A stretch of DNA of 64,000 bases. It comes from Undaria pinnatifida (lineage: Eukaryota; Sar; Phaeophyceae; Laminariales; Alariaceae). A model generated the notes under the pieces. That model saw only the letters and a list, made by a program, of their open reading frames with translations, made no database searches and was not told the origin of the DNA. The stretch is from NCBI GenBank assembly GCA_012845835.1, contig JABAKD010000008.1, positions 4,013,767-4,077,766 on the forward strand, read 5' to 3'. Both the position numbers and the translations under genes were made by a program. Positions 47,848-58,157 of the stretch are shown piece after piece (the stretch's first letter is position 1; every line of letters begins with the position of its first letter).

Positions 47848-48016
47848 GCCCCTGTGCCGCAGCAATATGATAGCCTTATTGGGGGAAGCCGCCTTATTCA
47901 TTCCAGGTTATGAGTGCTGTAGTGCAATTCCCCAGTTGCGCCAAGCGATTTTGACCGCCTTATGCCGGGATACCGCCTTGTTCAGACCGCGTCATTGGGG
48001 GACCTCTACTTCTGTG
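47848..48016 (-). mobile_element. AAGGCGGT MITE, copy 5 (inverted)
   Basis: GAAGCCGCCTTATTCATTCC, TTGCGCCAAGCGATTTTGAC, CGCCTTATGCCGGGATACCG and the end ATTGGGGGACCTCTACT. It lies 340 bp from copy 4 in the same orientation. Confidence 0.8.
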
Positions 48017-48499
48017 TCGGAAAATACAACGCTGGCATGCCGTCCCTCAGGCCTCTGGCGCTGGGCCTCTGCTGGGTGTCGGATTGTTTGACAGGCAATA
48101 AGTACTAGAGCAGCACCTGGATTACATGTGGCGCAGCGACACCTGGTGCATACCTGGCGCATACCGGGTATGCGTTTGCGTCGTAGATAATGATATTAAG
48201 AGGTTGTCGAAATCTCAGTGATGTTACTTGCTGCTTTACAGGCCGTGCCTCGATCGTCGATCATTTGTGGTCACGCCACACCACTCCCGCTTGGCAAGAA
48301 GCGGGCATTCCCTTTGCTCCCGTTGCGATGGTGTCATCCCGGCAGTTGAATAATTGGCTGCCACCACTACCATTTTATACCATTCTGCCGTGAGGGATAC
48401 GAATGATACCTTTGATATGCTACTGGTACGTTGAAACAGTTTAGACTCGAACACCAGTAGTACCTGGTACGAGTTCTCTCTACCAGGTACGTATCATAC

Positions 48500-48720
48500 A
48501 AAAGGTAGGAATGCCGATATAACAGGTAGGAATGCCGATACAACAGCAGTATGAAGCCGATCAACAGCATGAATGTCGATGCAACAGCAGTAGGAATGCC
48601 GATACAAGAGAGTGGGAATGCCGATACGTGATACCTAAAGCAGAAGGAATGCCGATGCAACGGTGGGGGCGCCGATACAGCCGTAAAAGTATTCATAGCA
48701 GCGCCGATACAGCAAGAAAA
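48500..48720. repeat. GGAATGCCGATACAACAG minisatellite
   Basis: About eight irregular units of GGAATGCCGATA(C/T)AACAG(C)AG, with spacers of varying length. Confidence 0.75.
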
Positions 48721-49526
48721 CCCCCTATATATGCAGCGCGGCGCTGCATCCGCATTCGTGCATCGCAACCTGGTCATTTTCACTCTTGCTCGTTACCCCA
48801 GACCCAACCCGACCCCAACCATGGCCCTAACCCTGACCCCGACCCTTTAGAGGGCTCGAGGTCGGCAGGGGCTGTTGGCGGCTCCGCCGCGTGTTTGAGT
48901 GGCGTAAAACGAAACTGAAACACTGACCGGCCGAAAGGCCAATCTCGACCAATCAGGCCGTTGCGCTGCACGAATGCGCGTGAAGCGCCGTGGGTCATTT
49001 GGGGGCTTTCATACGGCGAAAGCGGTAGCCACTGCTGCCAGCGTTAGTGAGTAAACGAATAAACGGGTTGGTAACCAAGTCTGGAGCGACTGGCTATGGC
49101 TGTAATATGCATGCAGCTCCGGCTGACTCGCGGTTTTACAATTTCCTCATGACCTCTCTTTTTTTTCGTCACGATAAGGCTTGCAAGGCGTGTTGTATAG
49201 GGGGATGTACATATGTTAGTTCTTTTTGGTCTTGGGTGTCGACGTTGGTGACAACATCCGTCAACCAACTGGCAATACGGACAACGTAAAGGTTTACCTG
49301 GCGGCAGGTATTTGGTTATAGCAAGTTAGTGGTTCAGTTCGTGGCATATATGTACAGAGTATCGTTTAATAATATTACGCATATTGATAGTTCATAGTTC
49401 ACAGCAGCATGACAGGCGGGGCCAGAGACAGACCGCGCCGCCACCATCCACCAACATAAAACTATTTGCTACGAACCATTATATCACCCGCCTCCCTTCC
49501 TCTCCTTACTCTAACTCCCAACGCAG

Positions 49527-52176
49527 GTGAGCGGAAGCCTTCCGCACTCCAGCAGGCGTCGCCGGAGAGGGGCCTCGGCACGACGCTACCCCGGCGAAGG
49601 GTCAGCAGCCTTAAACGCCTCGGCCAGCAGGAACACCACCGGCGGTGGCGGTGGCGGAAGTAGCGGTGGTGGTGGCGGGCGTGGCGGCGGGCGACGCACG
49701 ATCTGGGAAGACCCCACAGTAGCGACGGCAGCGCGCGTAGACGATGGCGATGCGTCGCGAGCGACCACCACCGCCTCCTTGGCGGGCAGCGCCAGGGCTT
49801 CCCCTGGCGAAGAACATCGCGGGGGAAAAGCGATCACTGCCAGGGCGAACGGAGCGGCAACGGCAGCGGTGACGGCGGTAACGACGGCGGGGGGCGGCGG
49901 GGGAGGGCGGGGGGTCCACCCAGGCATGCTAGAGAGCGAGTTTTTGGCGGCTTCAGGGCAGCCTAGCAATGGAGTTGATGGGGGTGCGACGTCGTTGAGC
50001 CTGGAGGAAGTGCCGTACGACAGGGATCTCAAGTGAGTTTTTTTGTTGTGGAGGCGTTTCTTCTTGGGTGTGTGGGCTGGACGAGGCGGGGTCTAAGTTA
50101 TCACGATAGATGTTTCGTTATGTTCTATGCAAGAAGTGATTTGTTGCGCCGCTGCAATCTCCGCCTATGCCTCATCGCCTTCGTTGGGTCTCCACTCTTA
50201 TTTTGCAGATGGTGTGCTCTGCAGATGCAAACTCCGATCTCCGCCAACACTCCCCCCCACACGCGATATCTCTCATTACTACTAGGAACGGTGCTCCGTC
50301 TCGAAAGGGGGGCGTGGTCAATGTTCAAATGGCTAACGCAAGCAACAAATGAGTACCCTCCCCCGCCCCCCCGCCCTATCTCCGTTGTTGATCAATAGAT
50401 GGTGCAACACCGCCTCGGACTCTCGACCTCGGCCTAAAATGGATACGGCGGGAGGCGTGTTTGGCCGGGTTGGGGTGGCGATAGCTCAAGACAACACCGA
50501 CTACGAACGCCTTGACCGTCACTACCAGGTACAGCATTACTTGTCTTTGTGTTACACCGTCGGGTCATCCCCAGTTGACTTGAGTATTCTATTGCTAACA
50601 CTCCATGTGTGCCCGTCTGTCTCTCTGATTACTTACTGGAAAATAGCATGCCAATATTTTTGGTCAAGCTAATAATCAGAAGAGCAAAAAGCACAAGCAG
50701 CAGCATTCACATGGTATTTATTTTCCATGAACTCACACGAAAATATGTCATCGTGCAGAGTAGCACTTGTCCGTGTTGCATTATATCATTATCATGCACT
50801 TGCCCCCTCCCTCCCCCATAGGAGGTACTACTGTTGTGGGAACTCTTGGCTTAGGTGTGACCTTCCCCGCTCATCCCCCCCCCGCTCCGCCTCTTTGTGG
50901 AACACCCTTTCCGCAGGAACTGTGGAAAGACCGAGAGGAGAACGGACCACCCCCCGGGCGCGGCCGTGGAGGTAGGGCCGGCCGTGGAGGAGGGCGCACT
51001 CGAGGGCGCGGCTCTGGGGGTGGCGGTAACGGTAGCAGCGGTGGTGGTGGCGGTGCGAGGTACTCGGGCGGCTCACGCGGAGCCGCAACAGCGCCAGGAC
51101 GCGGGGGCGCGGTCGTCGCCGGCGCGGCTATTAGAAGGGAGAACGGTACCGCTGGCGGTGGTGGTGGTGGTGGTGGTGGAGCTGGAGGAGCTGGCGGGCG
51201 GGTGGCAGGACGCGGGGGCAGCCGGAGTCCTGGGTCTAGAGGCGAGGAAGGCGGTGCTCCTTCAGTGGCAGAGGCGGCAGGCGTTAGCGTTGGTGGTGGC
51301 GGTGGCCGCAACGGTTCGGGCAACCGCAAGCGGACTCCAAGGACAGTCGGCGCGTCTAAAGTGGTGACGGGACGCAGCGGTGGTGGCGGCGGTGTAGTTG
51401 CGGGAGGAGGAAGTGGCAGAGCGAACGGCGCGCTGCATCCGAGCCTGCCGCCTAAGACCGCCGTACCGCCATTGCCGCCTCCGAGCTACCACGCCCAGGC
51501 GCCCGTGGTGACGGCCCCAACGCAACAGCAGCATTCACGCGTTGCACCCCCCTTGCCCCATGCGATGAACACCGGTTGGGAGGGACAAGATATGCCTCTG
51601 CCTCAGCAGGAGCCGACAGGAAGGCATCCGTTCGGGTCGGGGCGAGGAACCTGGAAGATGGAGGGGGGTGATCAACGCTTGTCGTTGTCGCCGCCGGGAC
51701 CGAGAGGTCTCGAAGGAGGGACTATGATGGGGACTCCTCCCCTCGGCCCCTCGTTTTCGTCTCTGCTTGGCAGGCTTCCCCCGGACTCTCCAGAATACTT
51801 GGAGGACCTCGCGATTGCGTTGGGCGCGCCGACGCCGTCGCCGCCCCCGCCGAAACCTCCATCGGTCGGGCGGCAACCTTTAACGATGTCACCGTCGTTG
51901 GGCCCGGCCCTCCTTAACAGTACCAGCCCCGTTATCGCAACCTTCGGTGGTGGCGGTGGAGGCGGTGGCGGTGGCGGGGGAGGAATGACAGCGAAACATG
52001 TCGAGGTCGCGAATTTCTCGCCGTACCTGAGCCCTCGGCGGCCGCTGACAATGAACGCGGACCTGCGAACGATGGTGGACCCGTCCCTGGACATGGACAT
52101 CCAGGATATGTGCGCTGACCCGGACCTTAACGCGAATGCGCCGGCTTTCGTCCCCGGCGGGTACTTTCCGGCGTGA
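49527..52176 (+). CDS. Gly/Arg-rich protein ending in a PAM2-like motif (5' end unresolved)
   Basis: Visible exons are 49527-50032, 50399-50528 and 50917-52176, together 1896 nt and 631 residues plus stop; phases match (2 then 0) and introns are GT-AG. The first exon starts at an acceptor (CCAACGCAG) and not at an ATG, so upstream exons are missing. The first exon has Gly runs and ends SLSLEEVPYDRDLK; the second reads GGVFGRVGVAIAQDNTDYER; the third begins ELWKDREENG and has RGG-type repeats (GRGGRAGRGGGRTRGRG), Pro-rich segments and poly-Gly. The last 19 residues contain DLNANAPAFVPG, matching the PAM2 pattern (LNxxAxxFxP) that binds the MLLE domain of cytoplasmic poly(A)-binding protein. 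It is probably an mRNA-associated factor acting in the cytoplasm. No LSm or RRM domain is visible, so it is not a clear ataxin-2. Confidence 0.7.
50285..50365 (-). repeat. Dispersed repeat with TCCCTTTCGAGACGGAG core, copy 3 (inverted)
   Basis: It starts AGGAACGGTGCTCCGTCTCG and has CAAATGGCTAACGCAAGCAA then GAGTACCCTCCCCC. It occupies the PAM2-gene intron just before the 50,399 acceptor. Confidence 0.6.
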
Positions 52177-53730
52177 GACGAATCGGATGGGGGGAAGGCG
52201 GGCTGTATACCACGACCGGGGGTATGACACGACCGCGGTTTTCCTCTGTTTCCTCCCCCTGTCTTCTCGCCCCCTTCTCCCTGCCCCTGACCCCTTCACA
52301 TTTATCTTCCCCCTCCAACTCAAACGGAGGCGTGTTTTTTATGTCGAATCACTTTTGGCCCGAGGGTTTCGCGATACCGAGGCGGTGGATTTGGTGGTAA
52401 GTTCATCGGGAGCAGCGGCAGCAGCAACAGCAGATGATAAAACAGCGGCGGTGCCCTCGCCAAGGAGCGAGATAGACGACAGCGTGAGCTTGTCGCGGTG
52501 AGACTCTTGCGCGGGTTCCCCATGCGGGGGCAGTCGCCTTTTAGAGTGCTACCGGTACCTGGTATGCGTGTGTATAGCTCCTGGCATACGGTATCGATAG
52601 CTCCAGACATGCCTTTTATATAGCTGCCGTGTTTAGCAACCATCGGAGCGGCAGCGCCGTTCATCATCTTGTCTTTACGCCCGGCCGGTCTAGGAGGGAC
52701 GCACATGTATACACATGATGGTGCTACACCCGGGTGCGTGCTGCACCTGGCGCAGGAGAAGGTGCTATTGATGCCCGTTCAGCGTCGTGTCTGCACGCCC
52801 GGGCCAGGAGGCAGGCGCGTACATCGGCATGCCGGTGCTACGCCTGGGCGGGTGCTGGGCGTAGCGCAGGAGGAGGTCCTGTCGCTGTCCTCGGGACGGC
52901 TCTGCCTAGCCGTCCTCGTGATGGCCCGGCCTTCCGAGCGGCCGGGGAGCCTTGGACACCTCTCGCGGGTTTGCTAACGAATCGCGGGTGTGGTGTGCCT
53001 ACACAGCCCGCGACACAGCGCCCTTTTGCGGGCGTCGTGGCGCGATTTCCCCCCGCCTTGTTGTGGATGGGAGCCTCGACCGCCACACGGCGCTTCTCGA
53101 GCGCACGTACCACCGGTTACACTGGCTTCAACCCCCCCCGACCCCAATCCCAAATCCTCACCCCCCCTTATGGAAAATGCCTGCCTTCTGCAGTCCGAGC
53201 GGCGTTGAGATGCTGGCGGTTCCGTTTTCGCGAGACCCCGTTTTTTATAGTGATTGCGTCGCAGTAAATACGCGACGAGCGCGGTGGCTGGCTGGCGGGT
53301 GGTCGGAGTGGGGCGGTAGCGATTTTGTTTTGGTGTTTGGGGACGGCTGCATGCCTATTTTGTGGGTGAACGAGCGTCTTACGTTGTGCTGGCGGTAAGA
53401 TTGTAGTTTATTGCTCCTTCCCCCCCCTCTCCACGGCTGTTGATTGTGTTGGCAGCTTGTACGTTTTTTTTTTTCTCGCTGGGTGTTCGGAAGTGTCCTT
53501 GTGATAGCGTTGCGCTACGAACGGCAGCGGGATAGGTGGTTCTTTTACCCTTTTAGAGCTGCGAAGAAGATGATCATACACTAATTCCGAGTAATTTGTC
53601 CCCAAACGTGTCGATGCGGTTCTAGTATGGGCTAATATTAGTAGCGGGGAGTGCCGCGGCCACGGTACGAGACGAGACGACACGAGACAATGCGCGCGAT
53701 TGTTGTGGGTTAATCGCCGATCTAATGCTT
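52177..53730. other. 3' flank of the PAM2-motif gene
   Basis: Probably a 3' untranslated region and then intergenic DNA. A plus frame at 52,340-52,501 (VESLLARGFRDTEAVDLVVS) has fair codon use and could be an alternative last exon; this is speculative. A GC-rich imperfect tandem duplication of about 115 bp lies at 52,720-52,880 (GGTGCTACACCCGGG and GGTGCTACGCCTGGG). Other frames look like GC-rich shadows. Confidence 0.4.
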
Positions 53731-53906
53731 AGGGGTCCCCCAATAGGGCGGTCTGAATAAGGCGGTACCCCGATACAAGGCGGTCAAAAGTAGCTTGGCG
53801 CGACTGGGAAATTGCACTCTTAACCTGGATTGAATAAGGCGGCTTCCCCCAATAAGACGGTCATATTGCTCTGCCACACCGCCTTAATGGAGGAGCCCTG
53901 CTGTAT
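53731..53906 (+). mobile_element. AAGGCGGT MITE, copy 6
   Basis: A well-preserved copy: AGGGGTCCCCCAATAGGGCG, AATAAGGCGGTACCCCGATA, CTTGGCGCGACTGGGAAATT, AATAAGGCGGCTTCCCCCAA and an end in ACCGCCTTAATGG then CTGTA. Confidence 0.85.
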
Positions 53907-56073
53907 TTGGGTGGTTGGTCATCGGCACTTGGTGCCTATTGTGGGCGTGTCGACGTGTAGCTGACGTTGATTAGCGTGCGCGCTTGTTGCAGGCCTTGGT
54001 TGATGCGCGAGCGTTTGTGGCGACCCTAACCCTGTGGTGGCGGCGTTGTGACGTTGGTTTCTGCGCAAGTGTTGGCGGCGAGAGCGGGGCCCGTGCCGAC
54101 GGTGCGCGGCGTGGGGCAGGGGAGGGTCGATTCTGTACTTGAGGGTGTCCATGCGACACTCCCACACATACCAGATATGGGTACAGCGTGATTACACGAA
54201 GTCACGAGGCCGGTCATGACGGGGAACGTTGTCTACCTTGTCGGTATCGCCAGCGACATATCGCGAAATAGGCGTTCTCTGAATTGCGTGTACTCGCTGG
54301 CAACGAGAGGAACTGCCCCGTAAAATTCTAGGAACATTCCAATTGCGGTTCGCGTGCGTCCATGTAGGCAGGGTTGGTTTTAATAGCATTAATTATTGCG
54401 ATCCCCCAAGGCTATACGTAGGCGTCTATGAGTGTTTTGTCTAGCCTTCCCTATTCCCGAGGTAGCTGTTACGAGTTTTGTGTGTTTTCTCCCCCAGTTG
54501 ATGGTGGTGACTTCGAGTCCTAGATGCTACATCCTCCAAAGAATTTCGTCTTTACCACAACAATAGATGGACGGGGGCAACAGCAACAGCAATTTCTCTT
54601 ATTTATGGCGGCCGTTAACCTTTTGACAAGTCCAGTAATACCTACCTGGTGAGTACTTTATTTTTGCTTTGCTCACTCACTACGTACTAACGTACGTGCA
54701 GCAAGTAGTACGTGCTTGGTCCGAAGCACCTGACTGACCGATTGGCCGCGACTGGAACGAGCGCCGAAATTTATTGTAGAATTCGAGATTCAAGTGGGGC
54801 CTTCTTACGGCCATATACTCTGGTAGCCGTTATTGGTGAAAGCGGGCCGTTAGAGCAAAAGCTGGCTAGCTGTCACGAGCGTTGAGTGTATCACGACAGC
54901 AAGTCCTGTTGGTTTTATTTGTTTCTTTGGTATGCATGAACCCCTTTGGGACTTGAAGGAGAGGGGGAATGTCGAAAAACAGGGACGATCACATCGTCGA
55001 TCACGGCGCGAAGCAGCAGCCCGGGCTGCTAAGGGTAGGAAAGGTGTTCGACGCGCGACGCATGTAGGGAGATATACGACGAGCGCACAGCATGATGGTT
55101 TTGCACTGCTGGACAAGCGCACCCAGCACGATGATATTTTTGCAGTCTGCTGTTGCATTCTCTCTTCCTATTGGTAAATAGACGGTTGATTAGACCGCGA
55201 CGGTTGATTGGACCGCACGTGTTGCTTGTTAGGTCGCTATTGTGGGTCTCCAACAGGTTAATAATAACAGCCTCTCGCGTGGCGGGCAGACAAATTGTTT
55301 GTGTTGGTATTGCTAGCCCTTTACGAGGCGGGCAGCCGATCAGCGCGAACAAGCGGAAGAGCGAGCCACTCAGCGCAAGCGAGCGGAACAGCGAGCCAAT
55401 CAGCGCTCAAGCAAGCGGAAGAGCGTGGGGGGTGTTGATTTATGACCGGGCATCATTGGTTTGCCCGAAGTGGTGGGAGGATGAAATCAGGAGAGAGAGG
55501 GTGACCGACTTTCTTTGGGGAGGCGTTTTGGTTTGTTTGTCTATATGCTTGCCTGCCTGCTTTGTGAAATCCTCGGGGCGGGTTTGGTGCGGTATGGAAA
55601 AGAGTCCCCCGCTGCTGATACCTGCCTGGATTGAAGAGCTTTGGTTCGATGAGATTGGTGATTTATAGTAGAGAGAGCCAGTGTACACCTCCGACGACGA
55701 CTTATTTTTTTGGAGTGAGGATGTCGGTGCCTGGTACAAGTAGTAGTAGTAATAGTGGTCCCTATATGGTGCCGATTGAGTAATGCCGGTCGCCCTCTAT
55801 AGCGCCTGTGAATTCGCTTTGCACGCATGGGAACAACCAGTTGTGGCGGTACCTGGAGTAGTATCGGTTGCCGCAATAGTGCTGGTATTTTCGGCTGGCA
55901 CATAGATGTAGAGACCACTACTGCTCTTATGTGTTTGTACGTCTGGAGAGAGTGTCCGTCAGGTGTATGTCGATGTACATCCATCTCTTTTTTTGGGAAG
56001 ACGACGCTCGAATGAACACGAATGAAATTGAATGATGGATCAAATATTGTTCTAAACGAACATTGCACGTTAC
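53907..56073. other. Intergenic; no supported gene
   Basis: Frames here lack domains and coding bias. A short tandem repeat AGCGGAAGAGCGAGCCA(C/A)TCAGCG lies at 55,345-55,425, and a CAAGTAGTAGTAGTAATAG run at 55,738. Confidence 0.45.
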
Positions 56074-56248
56074 CTTTATCCGTAACCTCGCCGCTTGCAG
56101 TCGAGCCGTCGCCCCTCTTCAGCGCGCTGCCGTTCCAGACGACCACACCCGCATTACAGTGGGACCCTGCCCCGGGGTAGTGTGGGGTAGTGTTACCCGT
56201 TGATACTCTGTAGAGGTCGAAGAGGCGTGACAAGCGATTGTCGCCGCA
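56074..56248 (-). CDS. Exon-like orphan reading frame
   Basis: An acceptor-like GGTTTAG is followed by about 58 codons with good codon balance (RLSRLFDLYRVSTGNTTPHY, then NAGVVVWNGSALKRGDGSTA), ending at a donor AAAG then GTAACG in phase 1. No partner exon was found on either side and no family is recognised, so it could be an isolated exon of an unseen gene or a decayed fragment. Confidence 0.3.
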
Positions 56249-56321
56249 CTAAACCGGCGACCCGCACTAAACACATAATACTCTGCACTAACGCGAGGTG
56301 ACGACTGACTACATGTTATAA

Positions 56322-56372
56322 AAATAAAAATACACTCCAGCTGTGAGATCGAAGATTTTGTCGCAACTAATC
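56322..56372 (-). mobile_element. Partial arm of the foldback family
   Basis: AAAATACACTCCAGCTGTGA then GATCGAAGATTTTGTCG matches the inner end of the 1279-1580 arms. The 726-bp duplication starts immediately after it. Confidence 0.65.
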
Positions 56373-56373
56373 A

Positions 56374-57099
56374 TATATACTGCCTGATGCCCGCCCCAAC
56401 TCGTTTTGTTTTGTTTTTCGCGCCGGACCCCATGGGTGTGCGTCTAAAAAAAAGTATATTTATTCATACTTTGCTTTGTCGCTGTATGATGATGCGATGT
56501 TATATAGTACCAGGTATACATTTTACTTGTATGATGCAGCACATGGGCGCCAACAGGGTTAAGGAGCCCTGTCGCTCAGAAAACTGTGCAGTATGAAAAG
56601 TGCTATCATCACGGTAAAATATACCGACCTGATGGAGGTAGCACCAAGTGTTGAATAATACAACCCTCTACCCTTGTATGTATGCGATCAGCTATGAAGA
56701 TAAGCTATGAAGAGGCTTTTTTCCCTTGGAAAACCAAGAAAAAGAGGCTCGCAGTTCGTGCCTCATTATAAATTTAAAGTACCGTAGGTTTGGTCCAGAT
56801 GGATCATTTGTGTTTTTGTTTGTGTAGCCCAACGAGTGCGCCATTGAGGGCGCGTTCGAAGCGATTTGCAAACGGTGGCGCTAAGAGTTGTCAATAATTT
56901 GAACGGAAATATAAGGAGCGTTTGGTACCCATACCTCGACGGTCTTTACACTATTTCCGTCCAGAGCGGGTAGCAGACACCGGACACAGAGCGATCGACG
57001 CACGCCGATGAAGGGATATAGGAAGCTGCCTGTCCGTTAAGTTCGAAATATCAGAGATAGGCATCTGATACGAGCGAGGTTCTTGAGAAACATCTTGCG
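56374..57099. repeat. 726-bp tandem duplication, unit A
   Basis: It runs from TATATACTGCCTGATGCCCG to CTTGAGAAACATCTTGCG. The next 726 bases repeat it with about two visible differences (GATGCGATG against GATACGATG; GAAGCTGCC against GAAGCCGCC). No gene is recognised inside; short frames on both strands look random. Confidence 0.95.
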
Positions 57100-57825
57100 T
57101 ATATACTGCCTGATGCCCGCCCCAACTCGTTTTGTTTTGTTTTTCGCGCCGGACCCCATGGGTGTGCGTCTAAAAAAAAGTATATTTATTCATACTTTGC
57201 TTTGTCGCTGTATGATGATACGATGTTATATAGTACCAGGTATACATTTTACTTGTATGATGCAGCACATGGGCGCCAACAGGGTTAAGGAGCCCTGTCG
57301 CTCAGAAAACTGTGCAGTATGAAAAGTGCTATCATCACGGTAAAATATACCGACCTGATGGAGGTAGCACCAAGTGTTGAATAATACAACCCTCTACCCT
57401 TGTATGTATGCGATCAGCTATGAAGATAAGCTATGAAGAGGCTTTTTTCCCTTGGAAAACCAAGAAAAAGAGGCTCGCAGTTCGTGCCTCATTATAAATT
57501 TAAAGTACCGTAGGTTTGGTCCAGATGGATCATTTGTGTTTTTGTTTGTGTAGCCCAACGAGTGCGCCATTGAGGGCGCGTTCGAAGCGATTTGCAAACG
57601 GTGGCGCTAAGAGTTGTCAATAATTTGAACGGAAATATAAGGAGCGTTTGGTACCCATACCTCGACGGTCTTTACACTATTTCCGTCCAGAGCGGGTAGC
57701 AGACACCGGACACAGAGCGATCGACGCACGCCGATGAAGGGATATAGGAAGCCGCCTGTCCGTTAAGTTCGAAATATCAGAGATAGGCATCTGATACGAG
57801 CGAGGTTCTTGAGAAACATCTTGCG
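57100..57825. repeat. 726-bp tandem duplication, unit B
   Basis: This is the second unit. It lies 330 bp beyond the stop of the SMYD5-like gene, so part of it may fall in that gene's 3' untranslated region. Confidence 0.95.
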
Positions 57826-58157
57826 CTTGCCTAGTACAAATGCAAGGACACAGCCTGCAAGTGAGTGGGAAGGTTCGGGTTCCGAACAACTCCACACCAA
57901 CACATCCCTCCAGGCACAGAAATGCACGGACTGCAGTCTCGTACAAAAACCATTAAAAAAATTCAATAGCTGCTCAGAGCCAACACTTCCTTCGTGTTCT
58001 TGAAGGCCCCGTCCATATCGCAAACGCCCATGTCATGCCGAAACAATTCTACGATGCAACCAGTACCACACAAAAAAAACACGAAAACTCTACAACCAAC
58101 TTTCTAATCTAATCACAAGCGCACCACAGAACACACAAAACTCTTACTATTTAGGTA

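Larger units (their letters stand above)
45553..49526. other. Repeat-rich interval between divergent genes
   Basis: This interval lies upstream of both the minus-strand Kelch-EGF gene and the plus-strand PAM2 gene, so it should hold both promoters; no TATA box or start site could be fixed. It contains CAG runs (46,596-46,620; 46,732-46,762), two AAGGCGGT MITEs and a minisatellite. A CCAAT (48,947) and a short ATG frame at 48,974 (MRVKRRGSFGGFHTAKAVAT, ending at a GTGAGT donor) are candidate 5' parts of the PAM2 gene, but the phase does not join directly to the 49,527 exon. Confidence 0.4.

Noticed and set aside
52734-53398. Two long plus-strand frames downstream of the PAM2 gene
   Set aside because: GC-rich overlapping frames without domain, codon preference or splice context; more likely 3' untranslated or intergenic.
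55541-56233. 230-codon minus-strand frame
   Set aside because: Only its first 58 codons (56,074-56,248) have coding character and they end at a donor; the rest is low-complexity intergenic sequence, and it starts at TTG.
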